The notes: generated by a model not told the origin, from the sequence alone. A stretch of 64,000 nt of DNA from Pectobacterium wasabiae CFBP 3304 (GCF_001742185.1 NZ_CP015750.1:1240001-1304000); one strand, 5' to 3'. Shown: positions 1-9,303, numbered from the stretch's first letter. Numbers and translations are program-made.

Positions 1-288
1 AAACCGGGTACGATCCTGCATTGAGCAGTGGCGATACTGAATTTGCGCATGTTGTGCTGCGGCAATCGCTTCATCCATCGTCGCAAAAGCGCCATTTCCA
101 GACGTTTGGTCGGCAGCAGGCTCGGCACCCGCTCGTCTTGCCAGCGCACTGGCGACAATCGCTTCAATGTTGTCGCGGTCAGGCGCTGGAGTTGCAGAAG
201 GGCCGCTGTGCTCTTGTGCTTCTGGCGTTGTTTTGGTGTATTTACTCAAGGCACGGGAAACGGCCTGAGTAATTTCAAGATCGTTCAT
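1..288 (-). CDS. pduP: CoA-acylating aldehyde dehydrogenase PduP, N-terminal part (cut by window edge)
   Basis: Only the first 96 codons are in the window. In PduP/EutE-type enzymes the complete protein oxidises propionaldehyde or acetaldehyde to the acyl-CoA inside a microcompartment. Visible are a short N-terminal helix (MNDLEITQAVSRALSKY) of the kind that targets cargo to the shell, a Pro/Ala-rich linker, and from about residue 70 the start of the dehydrogenase domain (MDEAIAAAQHAQIQY, then a Cys and Arg-Thr-Arg as in PduP). It starts 49 nt after the pduB stop in the same direction, so it is probably co-transcribed. The choice between PduP and EutE cannot be made from this fragment; the pdu-type neighbours favour PduP. 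Confidence 0.8.
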   Translation of the reverse strand, partial: MNDLEITQAVSRALSKYTKTTPEAQEHSGPSATPAPDRDNIEAIVASALARRAGAEPAADQTSGNGAFATMDEAIAAAQHAQIQYRHCSMQDRTRF

Positions 289-337
289 GCTTTACATTCC
301 TTACTTCACATCGCTTCACACACGTTGCCGCTCGCCA

Positions 338-1123
338 TCAAATGTACGGTGTCGTTGTCGATTTGATTGGTGCCGGATCCAGAGTAGCCAGCAGTTTCTT
401 CCCGACCTCTCTTGCCGAAATAACCGCTTGACGAACTGCGCCAGAATCACCAGAAAAAGTGAAAATCACTTCGTTACTAAAACTGGTGCCGTGTGCAGGA
501 CTGGCATAGCCCACTGGCTCGATAACAGCCGCTTTTGCAGCGGCATCGGCGACAACCACACCAATCGCGGCAGGAGAAGCACAAGTCATTCCGAAGGATT
601 TACCCACTGGTGCGCCTAGCGCTTTGTTGAGGGCATAGCTGGCACGAGCGGTGTACTGGAATTCCAGATGGCCTGCCGGTGAACCGTAAACATCCCCCAT
701 CGTTCGCTCAATTTCACCCAGAGCGACCTCAACCGCACGGCGAACATCAGACACATCGGATGCACCAAAAATGATTAAACACCCATGTCCACCACCGCCT
801 TCAGTATCACGAGCCAGCTCAATAGAAAGAATTTCGCTGTTCGTGGCCTTAATTGCTTCATCTGCCGCGAAAATATGTGGGCCAGCGCCGGTACGCGCGC
901 CAAGAATACCGATTGAGCGATATTTCTTGTCGATATTCATGATTTCATGCAACTGATGATCGACATTGGCAATAACCAGCCCAATAGTATGTCCCAGAGC
1001 GGTACCAACAAATTCCGTTAAACCGCAACCAATAACGCTATTTATGGTTTTGTTATTTTCGCTCACATCAGCCTGTTTATTCATTACTTCAGATATAATC
1101 TGTTCAACAAGATTATCTCTCAT
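338..1123 (-). CDS. pduB: Microcompartment shell protein PduB (tandem BMC domains)
   Basis: 261 aa, close to the usual 270 aa of PduB, a major trimeric facet protein with two fused BMC domains. After a short N-terminal helix (MRDNLVEQIISEVMNK) come family stretches such as LTEFVGTALGHTIGLVIANVD, RSIGILGARTGAGPHI, QYTARASYALNKA and SPAHGTSFSNEV, ending in SGDSGAVRQAVISAREVGK. It lies 21 nt downstream of pduA, matching the pduA-pduB pair in known pdu operons. The tandem-domain trimer is thought to form gated pores for larger metabolites or cofactors; that role is inferred from the family. Confidence 0.95.
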   Translation of the reverse strand: MRDNLVEQIISEVMNKQADVSENNKTINSVIGCGLTEFVGTALGHTIGLVIANVDHQLHEIMNIDKKYRSIGILGARTGAGPHIFAADEAIKATNSEILSIELARDTEGGGGHGCLIIFGASDVSDVRRAVEVALGEIERTMGDVYGSPAGHLEFQYTARASYALNKALGAPVGKSFGMTCASPAAIGVVVADAAAKAAVIEPVGYASPAHGTSFSNEVIFTFSGDSGAVRQAVISAREVGKKLLATLDPAPIKSTTTPYI

Positions 1124-1144
1124 GGTCAGTATCCTCTGGCTTTA

Positions 1145-1426
1145 TTAACTGACAGCTTTCGGCAGAATTTTTTCCACTTCAATATGCGGACGTGGAATAA
1201 CATGTACGGATACCAGTTCGCCGACTTTACCCGCAGCGGCAGAGCCAGCATCGGTTGCGGCTTTTACTGCACCAACATCACCACGTACCATAACCGTCAC
1301 TAATCCAGAACCAATTTTTTCATAACCCACCAACATGACGTTTGCGGATTTAACCATGGTGTCTGCGGCTTCAATTGCAGAAACCAGACCTTTTGTTTCA
1401 ACCATTCCTAATGCTTCTTGTTGCAT
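1145..1426 (-). CDS. pduA: Hexameric microcompartment shell protein PduA
   Basis: 93 aa single BMC-domain protein. It begins [30 protein letters not shown] and contains the [27 protein letters not shown] core and the VIPRPH segment typical of PduA-like proteins, which tile the shell facets and form the central pore for small substrates. The ATG is preceded by GAGGTC on the minus strand. A 205-nt gap separates it from pduW upstream and contains a near-perfect palindrome, so a second promoter or an internal regulatory site before pduA is possible. Confidence 0.95.
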   Translation of the reverse strand: MQQEALGMVETKGLVSAIEAADTMVKSANVMLVGYEKIGSGLVTVMVRGDVGAVKAATDAGSAAAGKVGELVSVHVIPRPHIEVEKILPKAVS

Positions 1427-1535
1427 AATGACCTCTATATTTCCAGGTAAGAGTAAAAGTCAGTAATGAATTAATCCCATCGAAGGTGAATTCATGTACC
1501 TAATAAATTCATGCACTATGATGTTATTGCGCTAA

Positions 1536-1553
1536 GGACAAAATGTTTTGCCC
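1536..1553. promoter_or_regulatory. Near-perfect palindrome in the pduW-pduA gap
   Basis: GGACAAAATGTTTTGCCC reads as an 8-nt arm, a 2-nt centre and an 8-nt arm with one mismatch. A shorter palindrome with the same outer bases, GGACAA-AC-TTGTCC, occurs at 5293-5306 in the other large gap of this operon. It could bind a regulator or fold in the RNA. No regulator is encoded in the visible part of the locus. Confidence 0.35.
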
Positions 1554-1631
1554 GTCAGAGAGACTTTCTTGTTTTTCGGTATGACCCTAGACAATAAAAT
1601 CCTCCCTACATGCTCCTTCGTTGCACCTGAC

Positions 1632-2843
1632 TCAGGAGACCGCCGCAAAGGTGGCAGAGAGCATGGCAGCATCTTGCGCAATCATCTTTTCTTCATTGGT
1701 TGGGATAACCGCCACAATCGGTGAACCAGGGAGCGAGATCACACCGTCTCGACCCGCAAAAATCTGCGCGTTCTTCTGCGCATCGATATGCACGCCAAAC
1801 ACCGCCAGTTTTTCGGCGGTGAGTTCACGCACCAGCGCAGAATTTTCACCGATACCACCGGTAAAAATGAGTGCATCAAATCGATGCAATGAGGCGAGGT
1901 GAGCCCCAAGGTGACGAGCAAGACGATGAACCATCACGTCGATGGCAAGCGTGGCGCGAGGATCGCCATTGCTACGAGCGTCCTGCAAGGTACGACAATC
2001 GCTGGATAGGCCGGACAAACCGAACAAACCAGACTCGTTATTCACCATTTTGTACAGTGATTCGAGCGTCTGTCCGGTGCAACGGGCGATATAGGCCGCG
2101 GCGCCGAAATCCAGATCGCCACAGCGTGTTCCCATCACCAACCCCTCCAGTGGAGTCATCCCCATCGAGGTATCCACGCTTTCGCCGTTTTTTACCGCAC
2201 ACACCGAAGAACCGTTGCCAAGATGGGCAATAAGAATGCCATGATCGGTTGGGTTGAGTTTCAGTCTGGTAACGGCTTCTGCGGCAATAAACCGGTGGGA
2301 TGTACCGTGAAAACCGTATCGTCTGACCTGATGCTGCTGCTGATACTCAAGTGGAATGGCGTAAGTGTAGGCTTCTGGTGGCAACGTCTGGTGAAACGCG
2401 GTATCAAATACCGCAACCTGCGGCAGCGCGGGTAGCAGCGACATCGCCGCTTCAATGCCGATCACATTAGCAGGATTGTGTAAAGGAGCCAGAGTGGAGA
2501 GCTCCCGAATACGCGCAATCACCTCAGTGGTGAGCAACACGGACTGTTTGAAATCACTGCCGCCATGCGCAACACGATGGCCGATGGCACACAGGCGCGG
2601 CAGTAGCATCCGTTCATCAAGTGTTGCGAAGAGCGTATTCAATGCGCTGTTGTGGCTGGATTCGGTAAGTAATGTGGTCGTTTTATTACCCACCGCGTCT
2701 TTAAACGTAATGCAAGCCTCTTCCAACCCTAACTTTTCTGCCAGTCCAGACAGCAACGGGACATCCTCATTGAGTGGGATGACTGAAAACTTGAGTGAAG
2801 ACGAACCACAATTAATAACCAGAACCAGTGAAGCTAACGACAT
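1632..2843 (-). CDS. pduW: Propionate/acetate kinase (PduW type)
   Basis: 403 aa, the normal length for the AckA/TdcD/PduW family. It transfers the phosphate of propionyl- or acetyl-phosphate to ADP, the substrate-level phosphorylation step after PduL. Acetokinase motifs are all present: NCGSSSLKFSV near the start, GHRVAHGG, VAVFDTAFHQTLP, YGFHGTSHRFI, LIAHLGNGSSV, and FTGGIGENSA with the Arg/Glu residues of the nucleotide site. It is placed between the PduO-like protein and pduA. The propionate assignment rests on the operon; acetate kinase activity cannot be excluded from the sequence. Confidence 0.88.
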   Translation of the reverse strand: MSLASLVLVINCGSSSLKFSVIPLNEDVPLLSGLAEKLGLEEACITFKDAVGNKTTTLLTESSHNSALNTLFATLDERMLLPRLCAIGHRVAHGGSDFKQSVLLTTEVIARIRELSTLAPLHNPANVIGIEAAMSLLPALPQVAVFDTAFHQTLPPEAYTYAIPLEYQQQHQVRRYGFHGTSHRFIAAEAVTRLKLNPTDHGILIAHLGNGSSVCAVKNGESVDTSMGMTPLEGLVMGTRCGDLDFGAAAYIARCTGQTLESLYKMVNNESGLFGLSGLSSDCRTLQDARSNGDPRATLAIDVMVHRLARHLGAHLASLHRFDALIFTGGIGENSALVRELTAEKLAVFGVHIDAQKNAQIFAGRDGVISLPGSPIVAVIPTNEEKMIAQDAAMLSATFAAVS

Positions 2844-2865
2844 GATGACCCCTGCCTATCTCTTT

Positions 2866-3378
2866 TTAAAAAAACGGTTCATTAAATGGTGTGAGTGGGA
2901 ATTGCTCACGACTGAAACGTGCGAGGGCGGCGCTGGCGATCGCAATATCCTCTTCAACGCTACCGCCGCTAATGCCGATAGCCCCTAACAGCACCCCGTC
3001 TGACCAGCAGGGCAATCCACCGCCAAAACAACAAATGCCAGGTTCATTTTGCAAACCGTAAAGGCTGGATCCGGGCTGTACTTTTTCCGCGAGTGTGTGG
3101 GTCGGCATTTTCAACGCCACGGCACTCCAAGCCTTTTGCCCCGCGAGCGTGTGGCTAATCAGTAATGCGTTATCCATGCTAAAGAAGTAGCGCTGCTGGC
3201 CGCTGGCATCCACCAGACTGAAAACGATCGGAACATTGGCATCTTCCGCCGCTTCGCTGGCATATTTTGCCAACAGCGCGGCATGCGCCAGACTTAAGGA
3301 GAGACGGCGTGGCGATAACTGACGCGAAATCGCCTCATTGATACGGCGATCCAGTTCGGTATTCAGTTCATGGTGCAT
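2866..3378 (-). CDS. PduO C-terminal-domain (GlcG/HbpS-like) protein
   Basis: 170 aa corresponding only to the C-terminal DUF336/HbpS-like domain of PduO. The cob(I)alamin adenosyltransferase domain that forms the N-terminus of full PduO is missing. Seen are an N-terminal amphipathic helix (ELDRRINEAISRQL), the SLVDASGQQRYFFSMDNAL core and the CCFGGGLPCWSDGVLLGAIGISGGS segment typical of GlcG-like proteins. The domain binds haem in some relatives. The lack of the B12 domain fits a cobalamin-independent microcompartment. It lies 22 nt upstream of pduW and 20 nt after pduN. Confidence 0.8.
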   Translation of the reverse strand: MHHELNTELDRRINEAISRQLSPRRLSLSLAHAALLAKYASEAAEDANVPIVFSLVDASGQQRYFFSMDNALLISHTLAGQKAWSAVALKMPTHTLAEKVQPGSSLYGLQNEPGICCFGGGLPCWSDGVLLGAIGISGGSVEEDIAIASAALARFSREQFPLTPFNEPFF

Positions 3379-3398
3379 CGCTTTTCCTCACGTAGGAA

Positions 3399-3671
3399 TT
3401 ACCGATCATTGAGATCGAGCGAATCAACAATACCGACGACGGCGGCATCAATGACGGAGTGTTCTTTGCTGGTACTCATACGCGCGGAGCTACCCGTGGT
3501 CACAATCACCGTTTCGCCATTGCCCGCACCAACAAAATCTACAGCCACCTGTGCCGTGCCTGTGGGCTGATAGTATTCATCCAGACGAGCGACAATCAGC
3601 AATTTTGCACCATTGAGCGAAGCGTGTTTGGTGGTCGACACCAACGCGCCGGTTACCTTTGCCAGATACAT
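3399..3671 (-). CDS. pduN: Pentameric vertex protein PduN (EutN/CcmL family)
   Basis: 90 aa. It begins MYLAKVTGALVSTTKHASLNGAKLLIV and carries AQVAVDFVGAGNGETVIVTTGSSAR, the signature of bacterial microcompartment vertex proteins that cap the twelve corners of the shell. The start overlaps the end of the upstream flavoprotein-like gene by 19 nt, suggesting translational coupling. Length and motifs are normal. Confidence 0.93.
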   Translation of the reverse strand: MYLAKVTGALVSTTKHASLNGAKLLIVARLDEYYQPTGTAQVAVDFVGAGNGETVIVTTGSSARMSTSKEHSVIDAAVVGIVDSLDLNDR

Positions 3672-4408
3672 GTTTCCTCCAGGTGGCTCTGAACGATGAC
3701 GATTCCGCGATCCCGAATTTCATCGCGGGCGGAAGGGGTAATTAGCGTGCGGTTCCCGATATGCAATACCTGTCCACTCGGGTATTCGCGTACATCGCTG
3801 AGTGTTACCAATTGCTTGTGGGGACTCGCTGATAGCGTTTGTTTCGTGCCTGTACGATGTTGGCCGATCACGGTGAAACCATACTCCACAAGCGTATTGG
3901 CATAATCCGCAAGGCGCGCCCGTAATGCTTGCGGTAACGGGTTATCAACGTCAGGACGACATTCGGTATTGAGCGTGACAATAACGGCCTTATTCACGCT
4001 CAGCGCCTGAAAAGCCCAGCGGCACACCAGATTATCGCGGATACCCAATGCGATTTTGCTCAGGCTGTTGCTGGAGAGCGCAGGTAAATAGAGGCTACTG
4101 TAGGCGTCCTCCGTTTGATGCGGCTCTCGGCTGTCGCACAACACGTCAATACCACGTCGTACCAGTCCTTCCAGGCAGGCAGTGTGTAATGACGATTGCA
4201 TGGCGCTATGAGAAAACATCATCACGAGCAAATAGCCGCTACGATCCAGTGCCGCAAGGCAATCCAGCGTGGTTGATAGCGTCGTGAGATCTTCACCGCT
4301 CAACACCACTCGCATCACCTTATTGCGTGTTTGTAAGCGCTGTTTCCGTTGCGCCAAGACATCATCAATGATGGTATCAAGCAGGTGCGAGAGTCGTTGC
4401 GAGTCCAT
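3653..4408 (-). CDS. Microcompartment-associated flavoprotein-like protein (PduM position)
   Basis: 251 aa. It occupies the place of PduM between pduL and pduN, but PduM of B12-type operons is only about 160 aa. The N-terminus (MDSQRLSHLLDTIIDDVLAQRKQR) resembles an encapsulation helix. The middle (YLLVMMFSHSAMQSS, ALGIRDNLVCRWAFQAL, NKAVIVTLN) resembles the flavoprotein family found in glycyl-radical microcompartment loci. The C-terminus (RTLITPSARDEIRDRGIVIVQ) matches the tail shared by several microcompartment structural and flavin proteins. The function is unproven; a role in shell assembly or flavin redox is an inference. Confidence 0.6.
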   Translation of the reverse strand: MDSQRLSHLLDTIIDDVLAQRKQRLQTRNKVMRVVLSGEDLTTLSTTLDCLAALDRSGYLLVMMFSHSAMQSSLHTACLEGLVRRGIDVLCDSREPHQTEDAYSSLYLPALSSNSLSKIALGIRDNLVCRWAFQALSVNKAVIVTLNTECRPDVDNPLPQALRARLADYANTLVEYGFTVIGQHRTGTKQTLSASPHKQLVTLSDVREYPSGQVLHIGNRTLITPSARDEIRDRGIVIVQSHLEETCIWQR

Positions 4409-4495
4409 AGTTTCCCTTCTCAGCGGCGGCGCATGACAACGCTAAGCGCACCCTGGCAGACAGCCAAATCATGTAACCGACAGATTGCAGGGCTT

Positions 4496-5185
4496 TTAGC
4501 CATAATGGCATTCCGTCAATACGCGTTTTATGCAATCACCGTTACGCAAGCCAAAGCCGTTTGCTTCTTCCACATCAATATGCATTTCCAAAACAGCATC
4601 AGCACTTACGCGAACCACAACGTGGCTCAGAACTCCACCACGATGCCCTTCAATGCCAACGTCGATTTCCATACCATCGCGCAGGCCATATTGCTCCGCT
4701 TCTGCCGGTGAAATATGAATGTGCCGCCAGGCAACAATGACGCCATCCGTTTTAGTCACCCGCCCATAGGGACCGATGATGTCAATGCCTGGGGAGTCCT
4801 GTAGGTCACCAGACATTCTGATCGGTGCTTTTACGCCAAGAACAAAACCGTCGGAAACGGAGATTTCAATTTGAGTCGCGCTACGTAGTGGCCCAAGTAC
4901 CCGCACTTTAGTTAACTCACCCTTTGGCCCACGCAGGGTTACCGTTTCTTCGGCAGCATATTGACCGGGTTGCTTTACCGCTTTCATTCGGGTGAGCGTG
5001 GAGCCGTAGCCAAACAATACGTCCATGTCTTCCCGACTCAGATGTACATGACGGTTAGAGATACCAATGGGAATTTCCAGCGCCGATGGCGATGGCGGGA
5101 CGTCAACAAACGTGGTGTTACGGGCTGCAAGCTCCTGAAGAATCTGCTGGGTAATCAATTCGGCTTGCTGTTGGTTGTAATTCAT
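4496..5185 (-). CDS. pduL: Phosphate propanoyltransferase PduL
   Basis: 229 aa. It converts propionyl- or acetyl-CoA and phosphate to the acyl-phosphate and recycles CoA inside the shell. The two PduL metal-binding signatures are visible: IGISNRHVHLSREDMDVLFG near residue 40 and AWRHIHISPAEAEQYGL near residue 155, plus ETVTLRGPKGELTKVRVLGPLR. The N-terminal helix (MNYNQQQAELITQQILQEL) is a plausible encapsulation peptide. A gap of 125 nt with overlapping hairpins separates it from the alcohol dehydrogenase upstream. Confidence 0.92.
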   Translation of the reverse strand: MNYNQQQAELITQQILQELAARNTTFVDVPPSPSALEIPIGISNRHVHLSREDMDVLFGYGSTLTRMKAVKQPGQYAAEETVTLRGPKGELTKVRVLGPLRSATQIEISVSDGFVLGVKAPIRMSGDLQDSPGIDIIGPYGRVTKTDGVIVAWRHIHISPAEAEQYGLRDGMEIDVGIEGHRGGVLSHVVVRVSADAVLEMHIDVEEANGFGLRNGDCIKRVLTECHYG

Positions 5186-5278
5186 AACGTCAACGACCTG
5201 AAAGTGATGGATAGAGCAATAGGTAGAATATTCGGTCCTGGATTAGGCTTTTTGCCGTCACGCAGGACTTTTTTGACC

Positions 5279-5306
5279 GTCCTTTTATCAAAGGACAAAC
5301 TTGTCC
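5279..5306 (-). promoter_or_regulatory. Two overlapping, mutually exclusive hairpins before pduL
   Basis: GTCCTTT at 5279-5285 pairs with AAAGGAC at 5290-5296, and GGACAA at 5293-5298 pairs with TTGTCC at 5301-5306. Both use the same GGAC, so only one hairpin can form at a time. The site lies 5 nt after the alcohol dehydrogenase stop in the transcribed (minus) direction. It could be an mRNA processing or attenuation element or a protein site. No U-tract follows, so it is not a classical terminator. Confidence 0.35.
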
Positions 5307-5310
5307 AGAT

Positions 5311-6426
5311 TTATCCGACAATCTCTGTCAGCAACTGGTCTATATCTACGGCGTTTGGTTTACAGGGATTCGATGCGGTGCAGCCGTCCGCTAACGCAGC
5401 GGCGATTAGCGGTTGACGTAAGGATTCGAAATCAGTGAGATCTTTGCCCAACTCCCGCAGCGTGGCAGGAATGCCAAAATAGCGATTCATATCGCGAATA
5501 CTGTTTATTAACGCGTTCAGAGCGTGTTCCGCAGTGGCGGATGGCAAGCCCATGATGGCGGCACACTTCTGGTAACGCGCCATCACGTGAGGAGCGTGAC
5601 GGGCGTTGTAGGCAATAATCAGAGGCAGCAGCATGGCATTAATTTTGCCATGCGGTATGTGTAACATGCCGCCAATCGCATGCGCCATGCCGTGTACCAA
5701 CCCCAGACCTGCGGAGTTAAACGCCATTCCAGCCATACAGGACGCGTTGTGCATATGGGTTCGCGCCTGGATATTTGTCTCATCCTGGAAAACATGCGGG
5801 AGGTATTGCCAGGTGAGTGCAATCGCTTTTTCTGCCAATGCGTCGCTAAAATCATTTGCGCCAGATGAGACCAACGCTTCGATAGCGTGTGTCAGTACAT
5901 CCATACCCGTATCAACCGCGACCTGACGGGGAACAGACAGCACTAAATGCGGGTCGAGGATGGCATAATCTGGAACGAGTTCGTCTGCAATCAGGGGATA
6001 TTTTCGGCCATTTTTCGGATCGGAGATAATGGCGTAGGAAGTGACTTCGGAGCCAGAACCGCTCGTGGTAGGGATGGCAATAAGCTCAATCGCGTGACCA
6101 GGAAAATACTCTTCCAGAGCAACCTTAATCCCTTTCGCGGCATCAAGCGAAGAACCGCCACCCAGCGCAATAATGACGTCTGGTTTGAAGGTTTTAAATT
6201 GTGTCGCCCCTGCCAGCAGGATCTCAACGCTCGGATCGGGTTTTACGTCACTGAAAATAGACACGCAAGCCTGTGGCATTTCCTTAATGAGATAGCGAGT
6301 TTTACCCGATTTAGCCATAAAATCGTCAGTAACAATCCCAACCTTTTTATGGTTCAACCGACGCAACGCGCCTATGGCTTCCTCGCCAAAATAGACTTTC
6401 GGAATAGAAAAAAAATAGCTCGCCAT
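5311..6426 (-). CDS. Iron-containing alcohol dehydrogenase (PduQ/FucO-like)
   Basis: 371 aa, in the range of type III Fe-alcohol dehydrogenases. In a pdu-like compartment it would reduce propionaldehyde to propanol and regenerate NAD+ for PduP. The nucleotide motif ALGGGSSLDAAKG, the TTSGSGSEVTSYAI segment and the metal-binding stretch GLVHGMAHAIGGMLHIPHGKIN (three His, with an upstream Asp) are intact. It is the first gene of the visible operon; the next gene upstream, tex, is divergent. Typical PduQ and 1,3-propanediol-type dehydrogenases are similar, so the exact alcohol is uncertain. Confidence 0.88.
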   Translation of the reverse strand: MASYFFSIPKVYFGEEAIGALRRLNHKKVGIVTDDFMAKSGKTRYLIKEMPQACVSIFSDVKPDPSVEILLAGATQFKTFKPDVIIALGGGSSLDAAKGIKVALEEYFPGHAIELIAIPTTSGSGSEVTSYAIISDPKNGRKYPLIADELVPDYAILDPHLVLSVPRQVAVDTGMDVLTHAIEALVSSGANDFSDALAEKAIALTWQYLPHVFQDETNIQARTHMHNASCMAGMAFNSAGLGLVHGMAHAIGGMLHIPHGKINAMLLPLIIAYNARHAPHVMARYQKCAAIMGLPSATAEHALNALINSIRDMNRYFGIPATLRELGKDLTDFESLRQPLIAAALADGCTASNPCKPNAVDIDQLLTEIVG

Positions 6427-6776
6427 CTCTCGACTACCTTATCTCTTAATACAAATTACCGGCATACAAGCTCCGGCCATGAAAAGAGATCTCATGGTGT
6501 CATGGCGTAACGAAGAAGAGGCTGGCTATGATTGTGCAGCGTCAGGATTATGTTGCTGTCGTATGCCGATATTGACAAGAAAGTACAGCCGCCAGTAAAC
6601 GGCGCAATAAAAGAGGGTTGTGCGGAACAACACGAGATCATCAGCGTTTCCAGACGGCAGCGGCTGGCATTTTGCCCGCTCAATCCGTATAACTGTCCTC
6701 ACTTGTTTAATTCACCACTTAATTTACTCCACCACTTATTTATTCCACTAACTTGATGACGATTGATATCAGACCT
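6427..6776. promoter_or_regulatory. Divergent promoter region between the microcompartment operon and tex
   Basis: A 350-nt stretch with no convincing gene. It must contain the promoter of the microcompartment operon (minus) and that of tex (plus). A short open frame on the minus strand at 6492-6683 has no recognisable domain or ribosome site. I saw no clear CRP site or strong palindrome, so regulation of the operon cannot be read from this stretch. Confidence 0.5.
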
Positions 6777-9110
6777 ATGAATGATTCATTAAGCCAACTT
6801 ATCGCCAGCGAATTGCAGGCGCGCACGGAGCAGGTAGACGCGGCTGTCCGCCTGCTGGACGAAGGAAATACCGTCCCTTTTATCGCCCGTTACCGTAAAG
6901 AAGTGACCGGCGGGCTGGATGACACCCAACTGCGCCAGCTCGAAACACGCCTCGGCTACCTGCGTGAGCTGGAAGACCGACGCCAGACTATTCTGAAATC
7001 CATCGACGAGCAGGGAAAGTTAACCGCCCAGCTCGCCACTGCCATCAACGGCACGTTGAGCAAAACCGAGCTGGAAGATCTCTACCTGCCGTATAAACCT
7101 AAACGCCGCACGCGTGGACAAATCGCGATTGAAGCCGGTCTGGAACCGTTGGCCGACGGCCTGTGGCAAAACCCAAGCCAGGAGCCAGAGCTGACGGCAC
7201 AGGCTTATGTCGATGCCGAGAAAGGCGTGGCGGACGTAAAAGCGGCGCTGGATGGCGCACGGTATATCCTGATGGAGCGCTTTGCCGAAGACGCGACGCT
7301 GCTGGCAAAAGTGCGTAACTATCTATGGAAAAACGCCCATCTGGTTTCCCGCGTGGTTGAAGGTAAAGAGGAGGAAGGCGCGAAGTTCCGCGACTATTTC
7401 GATCATCACGAACCGATTGCTCAGGTGCCTTCACACCGTGCGCTGGCGATGTTCCGTGGGCGTAATGAAGGCGTGCTGCAACTGGCGTTGAACGCCGATC
7501 CGCAACACGAAGAAACACCGCGCGAGAGCTACTGCGAACAGATTATTATTGACCATCTGAATCTGCGGCTAGGCAATGCGGCAGCGGATAGCTGGCGGCG
7601 CGCTGTCATTAGCTGGACGTGGCGCATCAAAGTGCTGCTGCACCTTGAAACCGAACTGATGGGCAGCGTGCGTGAAAAAGCCGAAGACGAAGCGATCAAC
7701 GTCTTCGCTCGTAACATGCACGACCTGCTGATGGCCGCTCCGGCGGGCATGCGCGCGACTATGGGTCTCGATCCGGGCCTGCGTACTGGCGTAAAAGTCG
7801 CGGTAGTGGATGCCACCGGCAAGCTGGTCGCGACCGACACCATTTATCCGCATACCGGCCAGGCCGCTAAATCGGCTCCGATCATCGCCGCACTGTGCCT
7901 CAAACATCAGGTTGAACTGGTGGCGATTGGCAACGGCACCGCCTCGCGTGAAACTGAGCGTTTCTTCCTCGACACGCAGAAACAATTCCCAGATATCAAG
8001 GCGCAGAAAGTGATCGTCAGCGAAGCGGGCGCGTCGGTGTACTCCGCCTCCGAACTGGCCGCGCTGGAATTCCCCGATCTGGATGTGTCACTGCGCGGCG
8101 CAGTATCTATCGCCCGCCGTTTGCAGGACCCGCTGGCGGAACTGGTGAAAATCGACCCGAAATCCATCGGCGTCGGTCAGTACCAGCATGACGTAAGCCA
8201 AAGCCAACTGGCGAAGAAGCTGGATGCGGTGGTCGAAGACTGCGTAAACGCCGTCGGCGTTGACCTGAATACGGCATCCGTTGCGTTGTTAACACGTGTT
8301 GCAGGGCTGACGCGTATGATGGCGCAAAATATTGTGACCTGGCGTGATGAGAATGGCCGCTTCCACAACCGTGAACAGTTGCTGAAAGTCAGCCGTCTGG
8401 GGCCAAAAGCCTTTGAACAGTGCGCAGGTTTCCTGCGTATCAACCACGGCAATAACCCACTGGATGCCTCCACCGTTCACCCAGAAGCCTATCCGATCGT
8501 GGAACGGATTCTGGCCGCAACCGAACAGGCGTTGCAGGAGCTAATGGGGAATCCAACCGCGCTGCGTAATCTGAAACCGTCGGATTTCACCGATGAGCGT
8601 TTCGGCGTGCCGACAGTGACGGACATCATCAAAGAACTGGAAAAGCCGGGTCGCGATCCGCGCCCTGAATTCAAAACCGCCAGCTTCGCCGATGGTGTAG
8701 AAACCTTAAACGATCTGCTACCGGGTATGATTCTGGAAGGTTCGGTCACCAACGTCACCAACTTTGGCGCGTTTGTGGATATCGGCGTCCATCAGGACGG
8801 TTTGGTACACATTTCATCGCTGGCCGACCGTTTCGTCGACGATCCGCACAAAGTAGTGAAAGCAGGCGATATCGTGAAAGTGAAAGTGATGGAAGTGGAT
8901 ATGCAGCGTAAGCGCATCGCGCTGACCATGCGGCTTGATGAGCAGCCGGGTGACACGGCATCGCGCCGTGGCGGTGGTAATGCACGCGCGGATAACACCA
9001 CCCCAGCGCGCCAGCCAACAGGTAAATCACGCCCCCGTCCTGCTAGCGCCCCTGTAGCAGGCAACAGCGCGATGGGCGATGCGCTGGCCGCCGCATTTAA
9101 AAAACGTTAA
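6777..9110 (+). CDS. tex: Transcription accessory protein Tex (YhgF)
   Basis: 777 aa from this ATG, against 773 aa in E. coli. Tex is a nucleic-acid-binding protein linked to transcription fidelity and stress survival. Visible are the N-terminal helical region ([24 protein letters not shown]), the YqgF/RNase H-like domain ([21 protein letters not shown]), helix-hairpin-helix stretches ([46 protein letters not shown]) and a C-terminal S1 domain ([33 protein letters not shown]) followed by a basic tail. The frame is open from 6753 with upstream TTG/ATG codons; the chosen ATG gives the family N-terminus MNDS. No strong ribosome site is visible. Confidence 0.95.
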   Translation: MNDSLSQLIASELQARTEQVDAAVRLLDEGNTVPFIARYRKEVTGGLDDTQLRQLETRLGYLRELEDRRQTILKSIDEQGKLTAQLATAINGTLSKTELEDLYLPYKPKRRTRGQIAIEAGLEPLADGLWQNPSQEPELTAQAYVDAEKGVADVKAALDGARYILMERFAEDATLLAKVRNYLWKNAHLVSRVVEGKEEEGAKFRDYFDHHEPIAQVPSHRALAMFRGRNEGVLQLALNADPQHEETPRESYCEQIIIDHLNLRLGNAAADSWRRAVISWTWRIKVLLHLETELMGSVREKAEDEAINVFARNMHDLLMAAPAGMRATMGLDPGLRTGVKVAVVDATGKLVATDTIYPHTGQAAKSAPIIAALCLKHQVELVAIGNGTASRETERFFLDTQKQFPDIKAQKVIVSEAGASVYSASELAALEFPDLDVSLRGAVSIARRLQDPLAELVKIDPKSIGVGQYQHDVSQSQLAKKLDAVVEDCVNAVGVDLNTASVALLTRVAGLTRMMAQNIVTWRDENGRFHNREQLLKVSRLGPKAFEQCAGFLRINHGNNPLDASTVHPEAYPIVERILAATEQALQELMGNPTALRNLKPSDFTDERFGVPTVTDIIKELEKPGRDPRPEFKTASFADGVETLNDLLPGMILEGSVTNVTNFGAFVDIGVHQDGLVHISSLADRFVDDPHKVVKAGDIVKVKVMEVDMQRKRIALTMRLDEQPGDTASRRGGGNARADNTTPARQPTGKSRPRPASAPVAGNSAMGDALAAAFKKR

Positions 9111-9130
9111 TCACCGTTCTTCTACTATTT

Positions 9131-9170
9131 AAAAATGCCTGACCTTGTGAAAATGAGGTCAGGCATTTTT
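9131..9170 (+). terminator. Rho-independent terminator of tex
   Basis: A perfect 15-bp inverted repeat (AAAAATGCCTGACCT, 9131-9145, with AGGTCAGGCATTTTT, 9156-9170) around a 10-nt loop ends in a T-run, 21 nt after the tex stop. Confidence 0.92.
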
Positions 9171-9303
9171 CTCTTTCCCGCCAGAATATCGCTATCTTGT
9201 TTCCCTAATAAAACTACGTTTCATTTATATTGAAATATTCAACCTGTTTGAGATTAATTTGTGATCTGTATCTAGGTAAATAAATTACCGTTGCGTTATT
9301 ATT

